This document shows positions 26,223 to 35,145 of a DNA stretch of 64,000 nt, in pieces (position 1 is the stretch's first letter; each line of letters opens with the position of its first letter). The position numbers were made by a program, and so were the translations under genes. The notes under the pieces were generated by a model. That model searched no databases. It saw only the letters and a program-made list of their open reading frames with translations, and had not been told where the DNA came from. The stretch is from Maccoyibacter sp900556645. GTDB lineage: Bacteria; Bacillota; Clostridia; Lachnospirales; Lachnospiraceae. Where the stretch lies: the NCBI GenBank assembly GCA_958349535.1, contig CATWDJ010000008.1:1-64000 (forward strand), given 5' to 3'.

Positions 26223-27044
26223 TTACTCTTCCTCTCCTTTATTTTTGAGCCACTCATCATACCCGATATTTTCCCAAGGCATTCCTCTGCTAAAACTATC
26301 ATGCCATGGATAAACCTGTTCCCCGGTAACCCGATTTTTGATTTTTGATATATCTGCTATTACCTTCGCCGGATTTCCACCTATTACAACATTACTCTCA
26401 ACATCTTTCGTTACAACAGCTCCCGCTGCCACAAGACTGTTAGAGTGAACCGTGATTCCCGGCAATATAACACTTCCGGTAGCTATCACTGCAAATTTCT
26501 CTAACGTAACTCCTTCCAACACGGTGGATGGGGGCGTTGGATCATTTGTCAAAACACAATATGGAAATACCCATACAAAGTCTTTTATTACCGTTTTCAT
26601 TCCAACGTGAACATTACTGTGTAAACGAACGTAATTTCCGATTTCACAGTCTCCTTGAATATCAGACAAAGTTCCTATGCTTACATGTTTTCCTATCTTC
26701 GTCTTCTCCCTGATTGTTACATGATGTCCTGTTGTGAAACATTCTCCAATCTCACAATCCCCATATATGACTGTATTACTACGAATAACTGAATTTTCTC
26801 CAATTACCAACGGATGACAATAATCTTTCTCTGGATTCTCAAAAAAATCTCCCAGATACTCTCCTAAAATGCAATTCGCACCTATTTTACTATTCTTTTT
26901 TATGGTAACGTTATCTCTTATAATACAGCGATAATCTATATATACATTATCTTCAATTACTACATTGTTACCTATTATCGTACCTTCTTTTATTATGACG
27001 TTTTTGCCTTTTATATAGGTATTCTCCTGTTTATTTTGTTCCAT
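26223..27044 (-). CDS. Left-handed beta-helix N-acetyltransferase (FdtC/QdtC-like)
   Basis: The 273-residue protein is built almost wholly of hexapeptide repeats with I/V every sixth position (for example IIKEGTIIGNNVVIEDNV). It ends with VAAGAVVTKDVESNVVIGGNPAKVI, the signature of acetyl-CoA-dependent sugar acetyltransferases. The length is close to QdtC (about 270 residues, recalled from family knowledge). Placed directly before FdtA and FdtB, it would N-acetylate the 3-amino group to give dTDP-Fuc3NAc or dTDP-Qui3NAc. Confidence 0.85.
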   Translation of the reverse strand: MEQNKQENTYIKGKNVIIKEGTIIGNNVVIEDNVYIDYRCIIRDNVTIKKNSKIGANCILGEYLGDFFENPEKDYCHPLVIGENSVIRSNTVIYGDCEIGECFTTGHHVTIREKTKIGKHVSIGTLSDIQGDCEIGNYVRLHSNVHVGMKTVIKDFVWVFPYCVLTNDPTPPSTVLEGVTLEKFAVIATGSVILPGITVHSNSLVAAGAVVTKDVESNVVIGGNPAKVIADISKIKNRVTGEQVYPWHDSFSRGMPWENIGYDEWLKNKGEEE

Positions 27045-27060
27045 ATCATGCCTCTTTCTT

Positions 27061-28098
27061 CTAAATCATCTTACTTCTAATTTTCGTCAACCATACTAAT
27101 ACACCGGTCATATTGTGCTTTGCACAAAATGCAACTATTTTACCCTTTGAACCATAGATATTTTTTAATGGAATTCTTTTTATTGATGGTCCAAACTCCG
27201 GTGTGTGCAGCAATTCCTTAATAGATAACAGTCCTTCTGTCTTTTTATAATCTTTATGTGCATATACCGTAAACAAAATCAATTTTAAAACCTCTACCGC
27301 ATGATAATCATAAACATCCTGCATATGTTCCATAATCCCCAGACGTTCCAATAGCTTTTTGGTTTCTTTACGGTTATTTCTCCAGCTCTCTATCGTTTCA
27401 GGACGAAATGCTTTTGATACGGAATTTTCTCTCTGTACATAATGGTATAATATTTGATTCGTAAAGACTACTTTTTTCGCATACTGAAATGCTTCAATGG
27501 CAAATATTCCATCTTCACCGTTTTTCACATTTACCGGAAATGAGATTTGATTTTCCTTTATAATCTCTGTCTTGTACATTTTGCATACTGTCGTTACCAA
27601 AAATGTAAATAGCATTTCATCGGAATAACTATAAAAATTCAAAAGCATCCTTTGCAATTTCTGAATCTCATTTCCCTGAAACACCATATAATCTTTGCCT
27701 AGAAATGGTGTGTTCTCATAGGAATCTCCGATTTCTTTATCAAACCTCCACATTAGAGTATCGGCTCCCGATTTTTCCGAAAGGTTCAATAATCTTTCTA
27801 AGGTTTCTGCCTCAATCCAATCGTCAGAATCCACAAAAGTAATCCATTCTCCCAGCGACTGTTCTATTCCTATATTTCTGGCGTTAGATACCCCCTGATT
27901 TTCTATGTGCACTACTTTTATTCGCTCATCCTCTTCTTGGAATCTGTCTAACAAATCCGCACAGGCTTTCTCAGAACCATCGTCCACCAAAATCAATTCC
28001 AGTTCTTCTATAGTCTGATTACAAATACTTTTTATACATTTTTCCAAATACTTCTCCGGTGTATTGTATACCGGAACAACAATACTTACTTTTACCAT
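27061..28098 (-). CDS. GT2 family glycosyltransferase
   Basis: The 345-residue GT-A protein starts with VSIVVPVYNTPEKYLEKC and has LVDDGSE and the metal motif FVDSDDWIE. I choose the ATG at 28098 because AGAGG sits 5 bases before it and the GT2 fold begins at once; an in-frame start at 28161 would overlap the upstream gene. It is paralogous to the GT2 at 22.1-23.2 kb. It adds a sugar to the lipid-linked repeat unit in the cytoplasm; donor unknown. Confidence 0.88.
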   Translation of the reverse strand: MVKVSIVVPVYNTPEKYLEKCIKSICNQTIEELELILVDDGSEKACADLLDRFQEEDERIKVVHIENQGVSNARNIGIEQSLGEWITFVDSDDWIEAETLERLLNLSEKSGADTLMWRFDKEIGDSYENTPFLGKDYMVFQGNEIQKLQRMLLNFYSYSDEMLFTFLVTTVCKMYKTEIIKENQISFPVNVKNGEDGIFAIEAFQYAKKVVFTNQILYHYVQRENSVSKAFRPETIESWRNNRKETKKLLERLGIMEHMQDVYDYHAVEVLKLILFTVYAHKDYKKTEGLLSIKELLHTPEFGPSIKRIPLKNIYGSKGKIVAFCAKHNMTGVLVWLTKIRSKMI

Positions 28099-28106
28099 AA
28101 AAACCT

Positions 28107-29090
28107 CTACAGTCTCGTACCTGCCAATAAATATTTTATATTTCCCCAAAATTGGTAACATATCACATCCAGATACTTCAGCTTGTTTCCTATACTGTTA
28201 TTTTCCCGAGAAACCCTCATCCAATCAATCTGACGGTTTCTTAAACGTTTTAAAGCGAGGTTAAATATCCCCCCTCGAACCTCATTCTTAATATAAATCT
28301 CTTTCATGATTATCTGATAATCACGGAAAAATTCACTATTTAACGGTCCGCCATTACTTACACCATTCAACGCATATTTCATCATTATAATTTCTGAAAA
28401 AAAGAATTTTTCTCCTTTTTTTGCAAGATATGGCCAATATGTCATATCCTCTATCAACCTAAAATCTTCTAAAAATCCATTGGTCTCCTGCAACAATTCC
28501 ATGGAAAAAAACACAGCAACCGTTGATATAATACATCGGGACATCAATAACTCATTACAAGTTTTGGTATCCAAACTTTTTAGGTATTGGATATCTTTTG
28601 GTGTTGGTGTGATATTACACATGCGACCGCTTCTGGCTTTCCATCTATAACTGGCTGTATTCCGAACTTTATCAGTATCCTCACCTGTTCGTCTTTTTAC
28701 AAAAGTCTGACCTACTAATATTCTAGCTTGATTTTTTTCGCAAAATTCTACACACTTACTAATCACCGTTTCATCATATAATTCATCATCTACTGGTACG
28801 GCTTTTAGATATTTTCCCTTTGCCACCTTAATGGCACTATTACAATTTTGGGTTGTTCCCACATTCTCTTCTAAATGTTGAAAAATTACATTTGATATAT
28901 TCGGTGTTTTATGTTCTTCTATATACTTGGCAATCTTACTTTCGTACTCGCCATAATTCGGTGAGCCATCATCATTAATGACAATCTCAATGTTGGAATA
29001 TGTCTGACTAAAAATACTATTAAGTGTTTTATAAATGCCTTCAAAGGATTTGTATGTCGGTATCAGAACCGATACTAACGGCTGTGTCAT
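28107..29090 (-). CDS. GT2 family glycosyltransferase
   Basis: This 327-residue protein has VSVLIPTYKSFEGIYKT at the N-terminus, INDDGSPNYGEY, and AVPVDDEL in the position of the metal-binding motif near residue 98. The C-terminal part is soluble and basic. It is one of several cytoplasmic transferases of block B and lies 17 bases after the upstream GT4 gene. The donor and linkage cannot be assigned. Confidence 0.83.
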   Translation of the reverse strand: MTQPLVSVLIPTYKSFEGIYKTLNSIFSQTYSNIEIVINDDGSPNYGEYESKIAKYIEEHKTPNISNVIFQHLEENVGTTQNCNSAIKVAKGKYLKAVPVDDELYDETVISKCVEFCEKNQARILVGQTFVKRRTGEDTDKVRNTASYRWKARSGRMCNITPTPKDIQYLKSLDTKTCNELLMSRCIISTVAVFFSMELLQETNGFLEDFRLIEDMTYWPYLAKKGEKFFFSEIIMMKYALNGVSNGGPLNSEFFRDYQIIMKEIYIKNEVRGGIFNLALKRLRNRQIDWMRVSRENNSIGNKLKYLDVICYQFWGNIKYLLAGTRL

Positions 29091-29107
29091 ATCTTTCTTC
29101 TATCTCC

Positions 29108-30133
29108 TCAATATATCTTTACGATTTTTCCTATATATTCTTCCAAATTATCATAGCTGTCTGCCCGTTTTCTTGCCCCTTGTGATTTTGTGGAATAGTA
29201 AACCTCATCTGTCAACAGCTTGGCTATTTCCTCCACATATTCTGCATGAGATTGACATTTTTTTCCACTTTCCTCTGTTACGATGTCCTGCAGACCGCCT
29301 ACAGAACTTGCCACCACCGGGCAGCCTAAGCACATTGCCTCCAAAGCAACCAGACCAAAGCCTTCCCATTTTGAAGGCATACACAAAACCTTAGATGTTG
29401 CCATGTATTTATAAGGGTTCTCCTGAAATCCAAGCATTTTTAGATTTTCCTGTAATCCGTATTGCTGAATCTTTTTTTCGCAAGCCTCATACAAATCCCC
29501 TGCTCCTATCATGGCTCCTTTTATATTTAATTGCTTTTCATATTTTAGGCTCTTAAAAATTTCCACAAACTGAAGTGGATTTTTCTCTTCCGTCATCCGC
29601 CCTACAAAAAGCAAATCATAATCTTCTTCTGATTTATCATGGATTTTTTCCTGTACCTCTTTTACAGAAAAGGGATTTCCCACTACCTGTACCTTATCTG
29701 CAATTTTCTCTGCATACCGATATTCTTTTTCTACGGAATCCGACACTGTGAGAACTGATTGAAAATATGGTGCATAGTGTTTATATATCAAACTGTTGAT
29801 ACACACTTTTTTTAACCATGGTGGATTACAATGTAAATGTGAAATGACTTTTATCTCTCTCTTTGCTGCCTCTGCCGCTATTACGCTTGCCCGAAAATCA
29901 TGTGCGTGAATGATATCCGGTTTGATTTCTTCCATTGCTCTCTTCACGGTTTTTACAGACAGCTTGTCCACGCCATAATATTCTATTCCTTCTTTTTCCA
30001 GACGCTCCTGAATGTTTCCTTTGGGAGACAGATAGACGCATTTACAATCCTTGGGCAGATTTTTTATGATGGAACACACCACATGCTCTGCTCCCGAATA
30101 TATTCTGGAATTCAAGATATGTAATATCACCAT
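29108..30133 (-). CDS. GT4 family glycosyltransferase
   Basis: The protein has 341 residues and a two-domain GT-B layout. The C-terminal domain has LLFVGRMTEEKNPLQFVEIF and the EX7E motif in PSKWEGFGLVALEAMCLG, typical of retaining GT4 enzymes. The N-terminal part starts with HILNSRIYSGAEHVV. It follows the next GT4 gene with no gap and probably adds the second or third sugar of the repeat unit. Confidence 0.88.
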   Translation of the reverse strand: MVILHILNSRIYSGAEHVVCSIIKNLPKDCKCVYLSPKGNIQERLEKEGIEYYGVDKLSVKTVKRAMEEIKPDIIHAHDFRASVIAAEAAKREIKVISHLHCNPPWLKKVCINSLIYKHYAPYFQSVLTVSDSVEKEYRYAEKIADKVQVVGNPFSVKEVQEKIHDKSEEDYDLLFVGRMTEEKNPLQFVEIFKSLKYEKQLNIKGAMIGAGDLYEACEKKIQQYGLQENLKMLGFQENPYKYMATSKVLCMPSKWEGFGLVALEAMCLGCPVVASSVGGLQDIVTEESGKKCQSHAEYVEEIAKLLTDEVYYSTKSQGARKRADSYDNLEEYIGKIVKIY

Positions 30134-31243
30134 TTACTTTATCAATCCTCTCTCATACAATTCTTTCATTTCTTCTCGAATATACTTCAAATCATACTTT
30201 TCTATCTTTTCCAAACTCTTCTGTATCATCATTTCTTTATCGACATTCTGCATTTTTTGAATTGCTACCGCATATTCTTCCAGTGTGTTTTTCTCACACA
30301 AGATGCCGTTGACGCCATCTTCCACCAGTTCTGTATTTCCTCTTGCTTTAGAGGCGATAATCGGAAGCCCTGCCACCATGGCTTCCATCAGTGCCACCGG
30401 CAGTCCCTCTCTCTTAGACGGAAACACAAATACATCCACGGATTTGCAGATATCTGCAATATCTTCCCGATATCCCAAAAAATGCACCTGCTTTTCGATA
30501 CCCAATTCCTTTACCAATTCTTCTAAATACTTGTCCAACGCTCCTATGCCGCAAATCAGATAATGAACCTTGCTATCTCCAAGCTGTGCCAATCCTCTTA
30601 AAACCACCTGGTGATTTTTCCGCTTGCTTAATTCTCCCACGGAAAGCATCAGGTAATTCTCCTGTGGTATGCCCAATTCCTCGCATAATTCATTCCGAAT
30701 GTTCTTTCCATGTGAAAACTTGTGGATATCAATACCGATTCCATTCAGATAGACCGCTTTTCCCATATGGAATTTATTTTTTGCCAGCTCATAGTCTTCA
30801 TGATTAATGGTTATCAGGACATCCGTATACTTGGAAAGGAACTTTTCTACCGGATAAAACAATATCCAGTCTCTTTTGGGACCTCCCTTAGCAAACTGAA
30901 AGCCATGTGCCGTATAGAATACCGGAGTGGTTTTTGTTCTTTTTGCCGCCAGTCTGGCAAACACTCCTCCAATAGGCATATGGCAATGTACCAGTTTAAA
31001 GTGTTCTTTTTCCATAAGGGCTTCTAATTTTCGACATTCTCTAAGATTTTCCACACTAAGGGGAGAACGACGAAAAGACAGATGTATTTTCTTTACGCCT
31101 GTCTTATCTAACTTGTGATTATCATTTTCAAAATTTGCTGCACACCAGACCTCATATCCCATTTCTTGAAGGATACTTATATCGGACATTTCAAAATCCG
31201 AAAAGAATTTTCCCAGTCTGGCCACCAGTAATACTTTATCCAT
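30134..31243 (-). CDS. GT4 family glycosyltransferase, acting after the initiating transferase
   Basis: The 369-residue GT-B protein has LVHCHMPIGGVFARLAA in the N-terminal domain and LMLSVGELSKRKNHQVVL plus the EX7E motif PSKREGLPVALMEAMVAG in the C-terminal one. It resembles EpsD/CapM-type transferases that add the second sugar. It overlaps the initiating phosphoglycosyltransferase gene by 8 bases, which fits that order. Confidence 0.88.
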   Translation of the reverse strand: MDKVLLVARLGKFFSDFEMSDISILQEMGYEVWCAANFENDNHKLDKTGVKKIHLSFRRSPLSVENLRECRKLEALMEKEHFKLVHCHMPIGGVFARLAAKRTKTTPVFYTAHGFQFAKGGPKRDWILFYPVEKFLSKYTDVLITINHEDYELAKNKFHMGKAVYLNGIGIDIHKFSHGKNIRNELCEELGIPQENYLMLSVGELSKRKNHQVVLRGLAQLGDSKVHYLICGIGALDKYLEELVKELGIEKQVHFLGYREDIADICKSVDVFVFPSKREGLPVALMEAMVAGLPIIASKARGNTELVEDGVNGILCEKNTLEEYAVAIQKMQNVDKEMMIQKSLEKIEKYDLKYIREEMKELYERGLIK

Positions 31244-32642
31244 AATGTTCCTCGTTATCTACTTTTACGTTTTTCGTAGCTGCTGTTGTATTTCCCTCAT
31301 CCAATCCTTCCGTACTTTCCTTTTGGAAAATTACCTTTAGGGTTAGAAGAATCAGTTTTATATCCAGCCAGACAGAACATTTTTCTACATAAATCATATC
31401 CAGCTTCAGCTTGTCATAGGAAGTGGTATTGTATTTTCCATATACCTGGGCATATCCGGTCAATCCTGCTTTTACCCGAAGCCGATAGGCAAATTCAGGA
31501 ACCTCTTCGCAGTATTCCCGATTAATCTCCGGTCTCTCCGGTCGCGGACCTACCACGCTCATATCACCCATCAGAATATTGAAAAATTGCGGTATCTCAT
31601 CAATTCTGGTGGCACGGATAAATTTTCCCACAGGGGTAATACGGCTATCATTTTCGGTTGCCAGCCTTGCTTTTCCATCTTTTTCCGCATCAGTAATCAT
31701 GCTTCTGAATTTCATGATTTTAAATTCTTTTCCATCAATAGTACATCTGGTCTGGCGATAAAATACTGGCCCTTTATCATAAGAATGGATGGCAATAGCT
31801 GTAATCAGCATAATCGGTGATGTGATAATGATTCCAATGAGAGAAATCACAATATCCCCAAAACGTTTGATAAATCTCTGCGGTGCAGACATTCCCAGAT
31901 TTCTGCAAAAATACAACGGAGTGTCAAAAAGGTTCAGTTCTGCCGAACCTTTTACAATAATGTCTGATATCTTTGGTGTGAAATATACTCTCTTTGCCTG
32001 ATCAAAACATTCTTTTAATATTTTATTCCGTCTTTTACTCGGCACATCATTAATAAGTACTGCATCATACTTTTCAATGGTCTCACGGATTACTTTCATC
32101 TCTTCACGATAACTCAGTTCCCCTGCGATAACATACTTGTCCCCACGAGCATTCATTTTTACCGTAAGATTATTCTCATAGTCCCCATAAATGTGGAGCA
32201 TTCTATAAGGTGGAAAAATCTTTCGGTACAGAGTCATGGTAATCATCGTCAGTACAAAAAGAGACAGCACTTGTGCTACTAAAAGCTCTATATATTCAAT
32301 AATAATCAATCGAAGATAGTATACCTGTCCCACCATCAGAATGGTAATCAATATTCCCACCCCGTTCAGACAGACCAGACCTATCCCCTGTGACAAAATC
32401 ACATTGGATCTCTTGCTTATTCCTATCTTGTATCCGCCAAACACGTGGATAAATAAGATTGCTAATACACCGTATACGGCAATCATCAGCAGATTTCCCT
32501 TATTTAGATAACGCTGGTATAGTAAGACATTTAAGTAATGCTGCCATACCCATGCAAACATTCCTATCACTACTACTGTGATAAGTAGGTTACACAATCC
32601 ACGATACCAATATTTTATGGTCTCTTTTGTCTTGCTCTGCAT
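31236..32642 (-). CDS. Polyprenyl glycosylphosphotransferase (initiating sugar transferase)
   Basis: This 468-residue protein has an N-terminal membrane part of about five helices, a soluble middle domain, and a C-terminal bacterial sugar transferase domain. That domain contains KIMKFRSMITDAE, TRIDEIPQFFNILMGDMS and VGPRPERPE. It transfers a sugar-1-phosphate from a UDP-sugar to undecaprenyl phosphate and so starts repeat-unit synthesis. Glucose, galactose or an N-acetyl-sugar are all possible. It follows rfbA by 34 bases in block B. I saw no other initiating enzyme in the window, so it may serve both blocks. Confidence 0.93.
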   Translation of the reverse strand: MQSKTKETIKYWYRGLCNLLITVVVIGMFAWVWQHYLNVLLYQRYLNKGNLLMIAVYGVLAILFIHVFGGYKIGISKRSNVILSQGIGLVCLNGVGILITILMVGQVYYLRLIIIEYIELLVAQVLSLFVLTMITMTLYRKIFPPYRMLHIYGDYENNLTVKMNARGDKYVIAGELSYREEMKVIRETIEKYDAVLINDVPSKRRNKILKECFDQAKRVYFTPKISDIIVKGSAELNLFDTPLYFCRNLGMSAPQRFIKRFGDIVISLIGIIITSPIMLITAIAIHSYDKGPVFYRQTRCTIDGKEFKIMKFRSMITDAEKDGKARLATENDSRITPVGKFIRATRIDEIPQFFNILMGDMSVVGPRPERPEINREYCEEVPEFAYRLRVKAGLTGYAQVYGKYNTTSYDKLKLDMIYVEKCSVWLDIKLILLTLKVIFQKESTEGLDEGNTTAATKNVKVDNEEHYG

Positions 32643-32676
32643 TGCTGTCTCCTTGGTAGCTTTTTATAACTTCTGC

Positions 32677-33555
32677 TTATAATCCGTTGGCAATATCCAT
32701 CAGATACTGTCCGTACTCAGTCTTTAGAAGCGGCTCTGCCAATTTCTTCAACTGCTCTGCATCAATGAATCCGCGTTTGTACGCAATCTCTTCAATACAA
32801 GAAATATATAAGCCCTGACGTTTCTGGAATGCAGATACGAAATCTGCTGCTGCCAGAAGCATGTCATGATTTCCGGTATCCAACCATGCAAATCCTCTTC
32901 CTAAAGTCTCTACGGACAAGGTCTGACGGCTCAGATATTCATTGTTTACACTGGTAATTTCAATTTCACCACGAGCGGAAGGTTTTACGTTTTTCGCAAT
33001 CTCCACTACATCGTTATCATAGAAGTAAAGTCCCGGTACTGCGTAATTGGACTTTGGATTTGCCGGCTTCTCTTCGATGGACAAAGCTTTGCCGTTCTCG
33101 TCAAACTCTACCACACCGTATTCTCTCGGGTCTTTTACATAATAACCGAAGATTGTTGCTCCGCCTTCGTTCTCTGTACGCTCTGCGGCACTTCTCAGTA
33201 CCTTGGAGAAACTCTGTCCATAGAAGATATTATCTCCCAAAACAAGTGCAACTGCATCCTTTCCAATAAACTCCTCGCCAATAATAAATGCATCTGCCAG
33301 TCCTCTTGGCTCTTCCTGAACAGCATACTCAAAACGCATTCCCAACTGGCTGCCGTCTCCTAATAATTCCTCAAATACCGGTAAATCTCTAGGTGTAGAA
33401 ATAATCAACACCTCACGGATTCCTGCCAGCATCAGTGTTGACAGTGGATAATAAATCATCGGTTTATCATAAACCGGCATAATCTGTTTTGAAATTGCTT
33501 TTGTTAATGGATACAGTCTTGTTCCTGCTCCTCCTGCTAAAATAATTCCTTTCAT
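32677..33555 (-). CDS. rfbA: Glucose-1-phosphate thymidylyltransferase
   Basis: RfbA makes dTDP-glucose from dTTP and glucose-1-phosphate. The 292-residue protein has LAGGAGTRLYPLTKAISKQ at the N-terminus, VLGDNIFYG near residue 105 and GFAWLDTGNHDMLL in the C-terminal half, all diagnostic for RmlA. It is the first gene of block B behind its own promoter and supplies RfbB, which lies 5 kb upstream across the accessory island. Its product feeds the rhamnose-type, 3-amino- and 4-amino-sugar branches. Confidence 0.96.
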   Translation of the reverse strand: MKGIILAGGAGTRLYPLTKAISKQIMPVYDKPMIYYPLSTLMLAGIREVLIISTPRDLPVFEELLGDGSQLGMRFEYAVQEEPRGLADAFIIGEEFIGKDAVALVLGDNIFYGQSFSKVLRSAAERTENEGGATIFGYYVKDPREYGVVEFDENGKALSIEEKPANPKSNYAVPGLYFYDNDVVEIAKNVKPSARGEIEITSVNNEYLSRQTLSVETLGRGFAWLDTGNHDMLLAAADFVSAFQKRQGLYISCIEEIAYKRGFIDAEQLKKLAEPLLKTEYGQYLMDIANGL

Positions 33556-33624
33556 ATAAATTGTCCTCCTAATCTTCCAAATTCTTTTTATTTCGATACT
33601 TTATGTTCAATTTTGACATATGCT

Positions 33625-33653
33625 ATATTATTATATCACGTTCTGATTGTAAA
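33625..33653 (-). promoter_or_regulatory. Putative promoter of the rfbA-led block B operon
   Basis: On the minus strand TTTACA (33648-33653) and TAATAT (33625-33630) are separated by 17 bases, and the rfbA start follows about 70 bases later. The -10 box matches only four of six consensus bases, so the exact site is uncertain. Confidence 0.4.
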
Positions 33654-33675
33654 TTCATTATTTTTTTATAAAGAA

Positions 33676-33707
33676 TGCTCCAAACGTTCTTTGTTTCGTT
33701 TGGAGCA
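33676..33707 (-). terminator. Hairpin terminator after the Rpn-like fragment
   Basis: Perfect 11-base arms TGCTCCAAACG and CGTTTGGAGCA flank a 10-base loop. It lies 30 bases after the end of the 33737-34027 gene and before the rfbA promoter. The following minus-strand T run is short, so termination may be partial. Confidence 0.55.
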
Positions 33708-33736
33708 GTTATAATTATCTTTAATTTTTTCCTTCT

Positions 33737-34027
33737 TTACTGCTTTACCCGCTCTGTGCTGAGCTTTTCCGCTAATGTAATATTTTCTTCATCTGGATAT
33801 TTTTCCAAAAATTCCATGACTTTCTGTACATACCCTTCCTCCATTTCCAGCATATCTGCTGTTTCCGTAACTGACAGTCCCTTTCGATATTTCCACCGGA
33901 TCTGTTCTATCCGTTTCGCTTCGCCCAATAACAGACCTTGTTCTATCCCTTGGGCTACTCCGATTTCTCTCTCATCTCTCCAGATGATTGCAAGCTCCCG
34001 TTCCTCATCATATTCAAAGATACTCAT
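33737..34027 (-). CDS. C-terminal fragment resembling Rpn/PD-(D/E)XK transposase-like nucleases
   Basis: The 96-residue product begins MSIFEYDEERELAIIWRDE, followed by a Gly/Gln-rich helix (GVAQGIEQGLLLGEA), a helix-turn-helix-like SVTETADMLEMEEGYV and an acidic tail. This matches the C-terminal end of Rpn-family (PD-(D/E)XK) proteins, which are usually near 300 residues and have their nuclease core before this point. The core is absent here: the neighbour upstream ends 44 bases before. GGAGG lies 8 bases before the ATG at 34027, so it may still be translated. I read it as a relic, or a small stand-alone regulator derived from one. Confidence 0.55.
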   Translation of the reverse strand: MSIFEYDEERELAIIWRDEREIGVAQGIEQGLLLGEAKRIEQIRWKYRKGLSVTETADMLEMEEGYVQKVMEFLEKYPDEENITLAEKLSTERVKQ

Positions 34028-34071
34028 CTGAATCGCCTCCGCTATTATCAGTATTTTAGATGTCAAACACT

Positions 34072-34476
34072 CTATTTCACCAACCTTGCCAACTGTTTTA
34101 TCTGCGGATTACAAAACTCCATCCATTCCGGCGGCTCTACAGTTTCTTCGGTAACACTTCCATCTCCCCATGGGTTCATGGCTCCCAGCAAACCGTTGGT
34201 TCTTTTTACAATTTTTTTAGTGTGTCCTTTTGCATATTCGCAGGACTCCAACACACACATATGCTCCTGCACATTGGTAACCTTTCCGATTCCCACAATA
34301 TATTCCAGCTTTCCCAAGGATTTATTGGTTTCCGGGTCTATAATATCCTCATCTCCCAAATAATATATCTGATATTTATCTCCTTCTTCTACTCCATGGA
34401 CATTTCCACGGTTCAACACCACATGAAAATCATCTATTACCTGTGCTACCATTGCCCTTTCTTTACTTTCACTCAT
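34072..34476 (-). CDS. Hypothetical protein with small beta-rich N-terminal domain
   Basis: This 134-residue soluble protein of unknown function has a segment of about residues 8-75 (VIDDFHVVLNRGNVHGVEEGD, then GIGKVTNVQEHMCVLES) that reads like a beta-barrel resembling the FlgT C-terminal domain. The rest is polar. There is no signal peptide. It lies 14 bases after a membrane protein gene, with GGAGG 7 bases before the start, so the two are probably co-expressed. No function is assigned. Confidence 0.6.
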   Translation of the reverse strand: MSESKERAMVAQVIDDFHVVLNRGNVHGVEEGDKYQIYYLGDEDIIDPETNKSLGKLEYIVGIGKVTNVQEHMCVLESCEYAKGHTKKIVKRTNGLLGAMNPWGDGSVTEETVEPPEWMEFCNPQIKQLARLVK

Positions 34477-34490
34477 TTTATGCCCTCCTT

Positions 34491-34982
34491 CTATAATGTA
34501 GCATTCCTAAAAATATATGGCTTGATTATAATCTTTTTACAGGATTTCGGTGTGATTTTGATTTCCAATTCCTGTATCTGTTCTTCGATACGAACAATAA
34601 TCTTTTTATCGTCCTGTATGTTTTCTACATAACCGCGAGCAATCTCATATTCCACATCTCTTTCCAGCCAGTAAACCGTTACCAACATACCGTATTTGAA
34701 TTGTTCTGATGGCTCCATCACAAACTGCCCCATACCCGTTACCGTTATGACTCTGGGATACTCCGGTGTTCTTTCCCTCTCTTTCTGGGAACGCATGACA
34801 GCATAAATAATAATGCAGACGGCATAACATACCAGCATTACAATAATCAGCACATAAAACGGTACTTTATATGTACTGGAAAAAATATATTGAAGCAAAC
34901 TAATAAGCAGTAAAAAAATCACTGTCACAGACCCCAATAATACTTTATCCAGAGATTGTAATATCTTTTTTGTTTTTTTCAT
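34491..34982 (-). CDS. Hypothetical membrane protein, two helices plus soluble domain
   Basis: This 163-residue protein has a basic N-terminus, two close hydrophobic segments (about residues 14-65) and a cytoplasmic beta-rich domain of about 90 residues. The domain contains VITVTGMGQFVMEPSEQFKYG. I do not recognise the family. It is the first gene of a three-gene unit running divergently from the frameshifted acyltransferase. Anchoring of the small soluble protein encoded next is a guess. Confidence 0.6.
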   Translation of the reverse strand: MKKTKKILQSLDKVLLGSVTVIFLLLISLLQYIFSSTYKVPFYVLIIVMLVCYAVCIIIYAVMRSQKERERTPEYPRVITVTGMGQFVMEPSEQFKYGMLVTVYWLERDVEYEIARGYVENIQDDKKIIVRIEEQIQELEIKITPKSCKKIIIKPYIFRNATL

Positions 34983-35063
34983 TGAACTGTCCTTTTTACT
35001 GATACTTTCTATGATTTATACATTTTCATTTTATCATAAGAGGGAAAGAATAGCCAGTTCGTG

Positions 35064-35091
35064 TTGCACTTGTATCATTTTTATGTATAAT
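35064..35091 (+). promoter_or_regulatory. Promoter of the plus-strand acyltransferase gene
   Basis: TTGCAC (35064-35069) and a perfect TATAAT (35086-35091) are separated by 16 bases, about 55 bases before the acyltransferase start. This is the only clear plus-strand promoter in the window. Confidence 0.5.
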
Positions 35092-35145
35092 AAAAATACA
35101 CCAAAAAAATAAGAAAATTCATATCAGAGGAGAATACGAAAGATT

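Noticed and set aside
34060..34632. Plus-strand open frame (190 codons) in the accessory island
   Set aside because: It is antisense to two minus-strand genes with strong ribosome sites and has no motif or membrane pattern of its own beyond what antisense AT-rich sequence gives.
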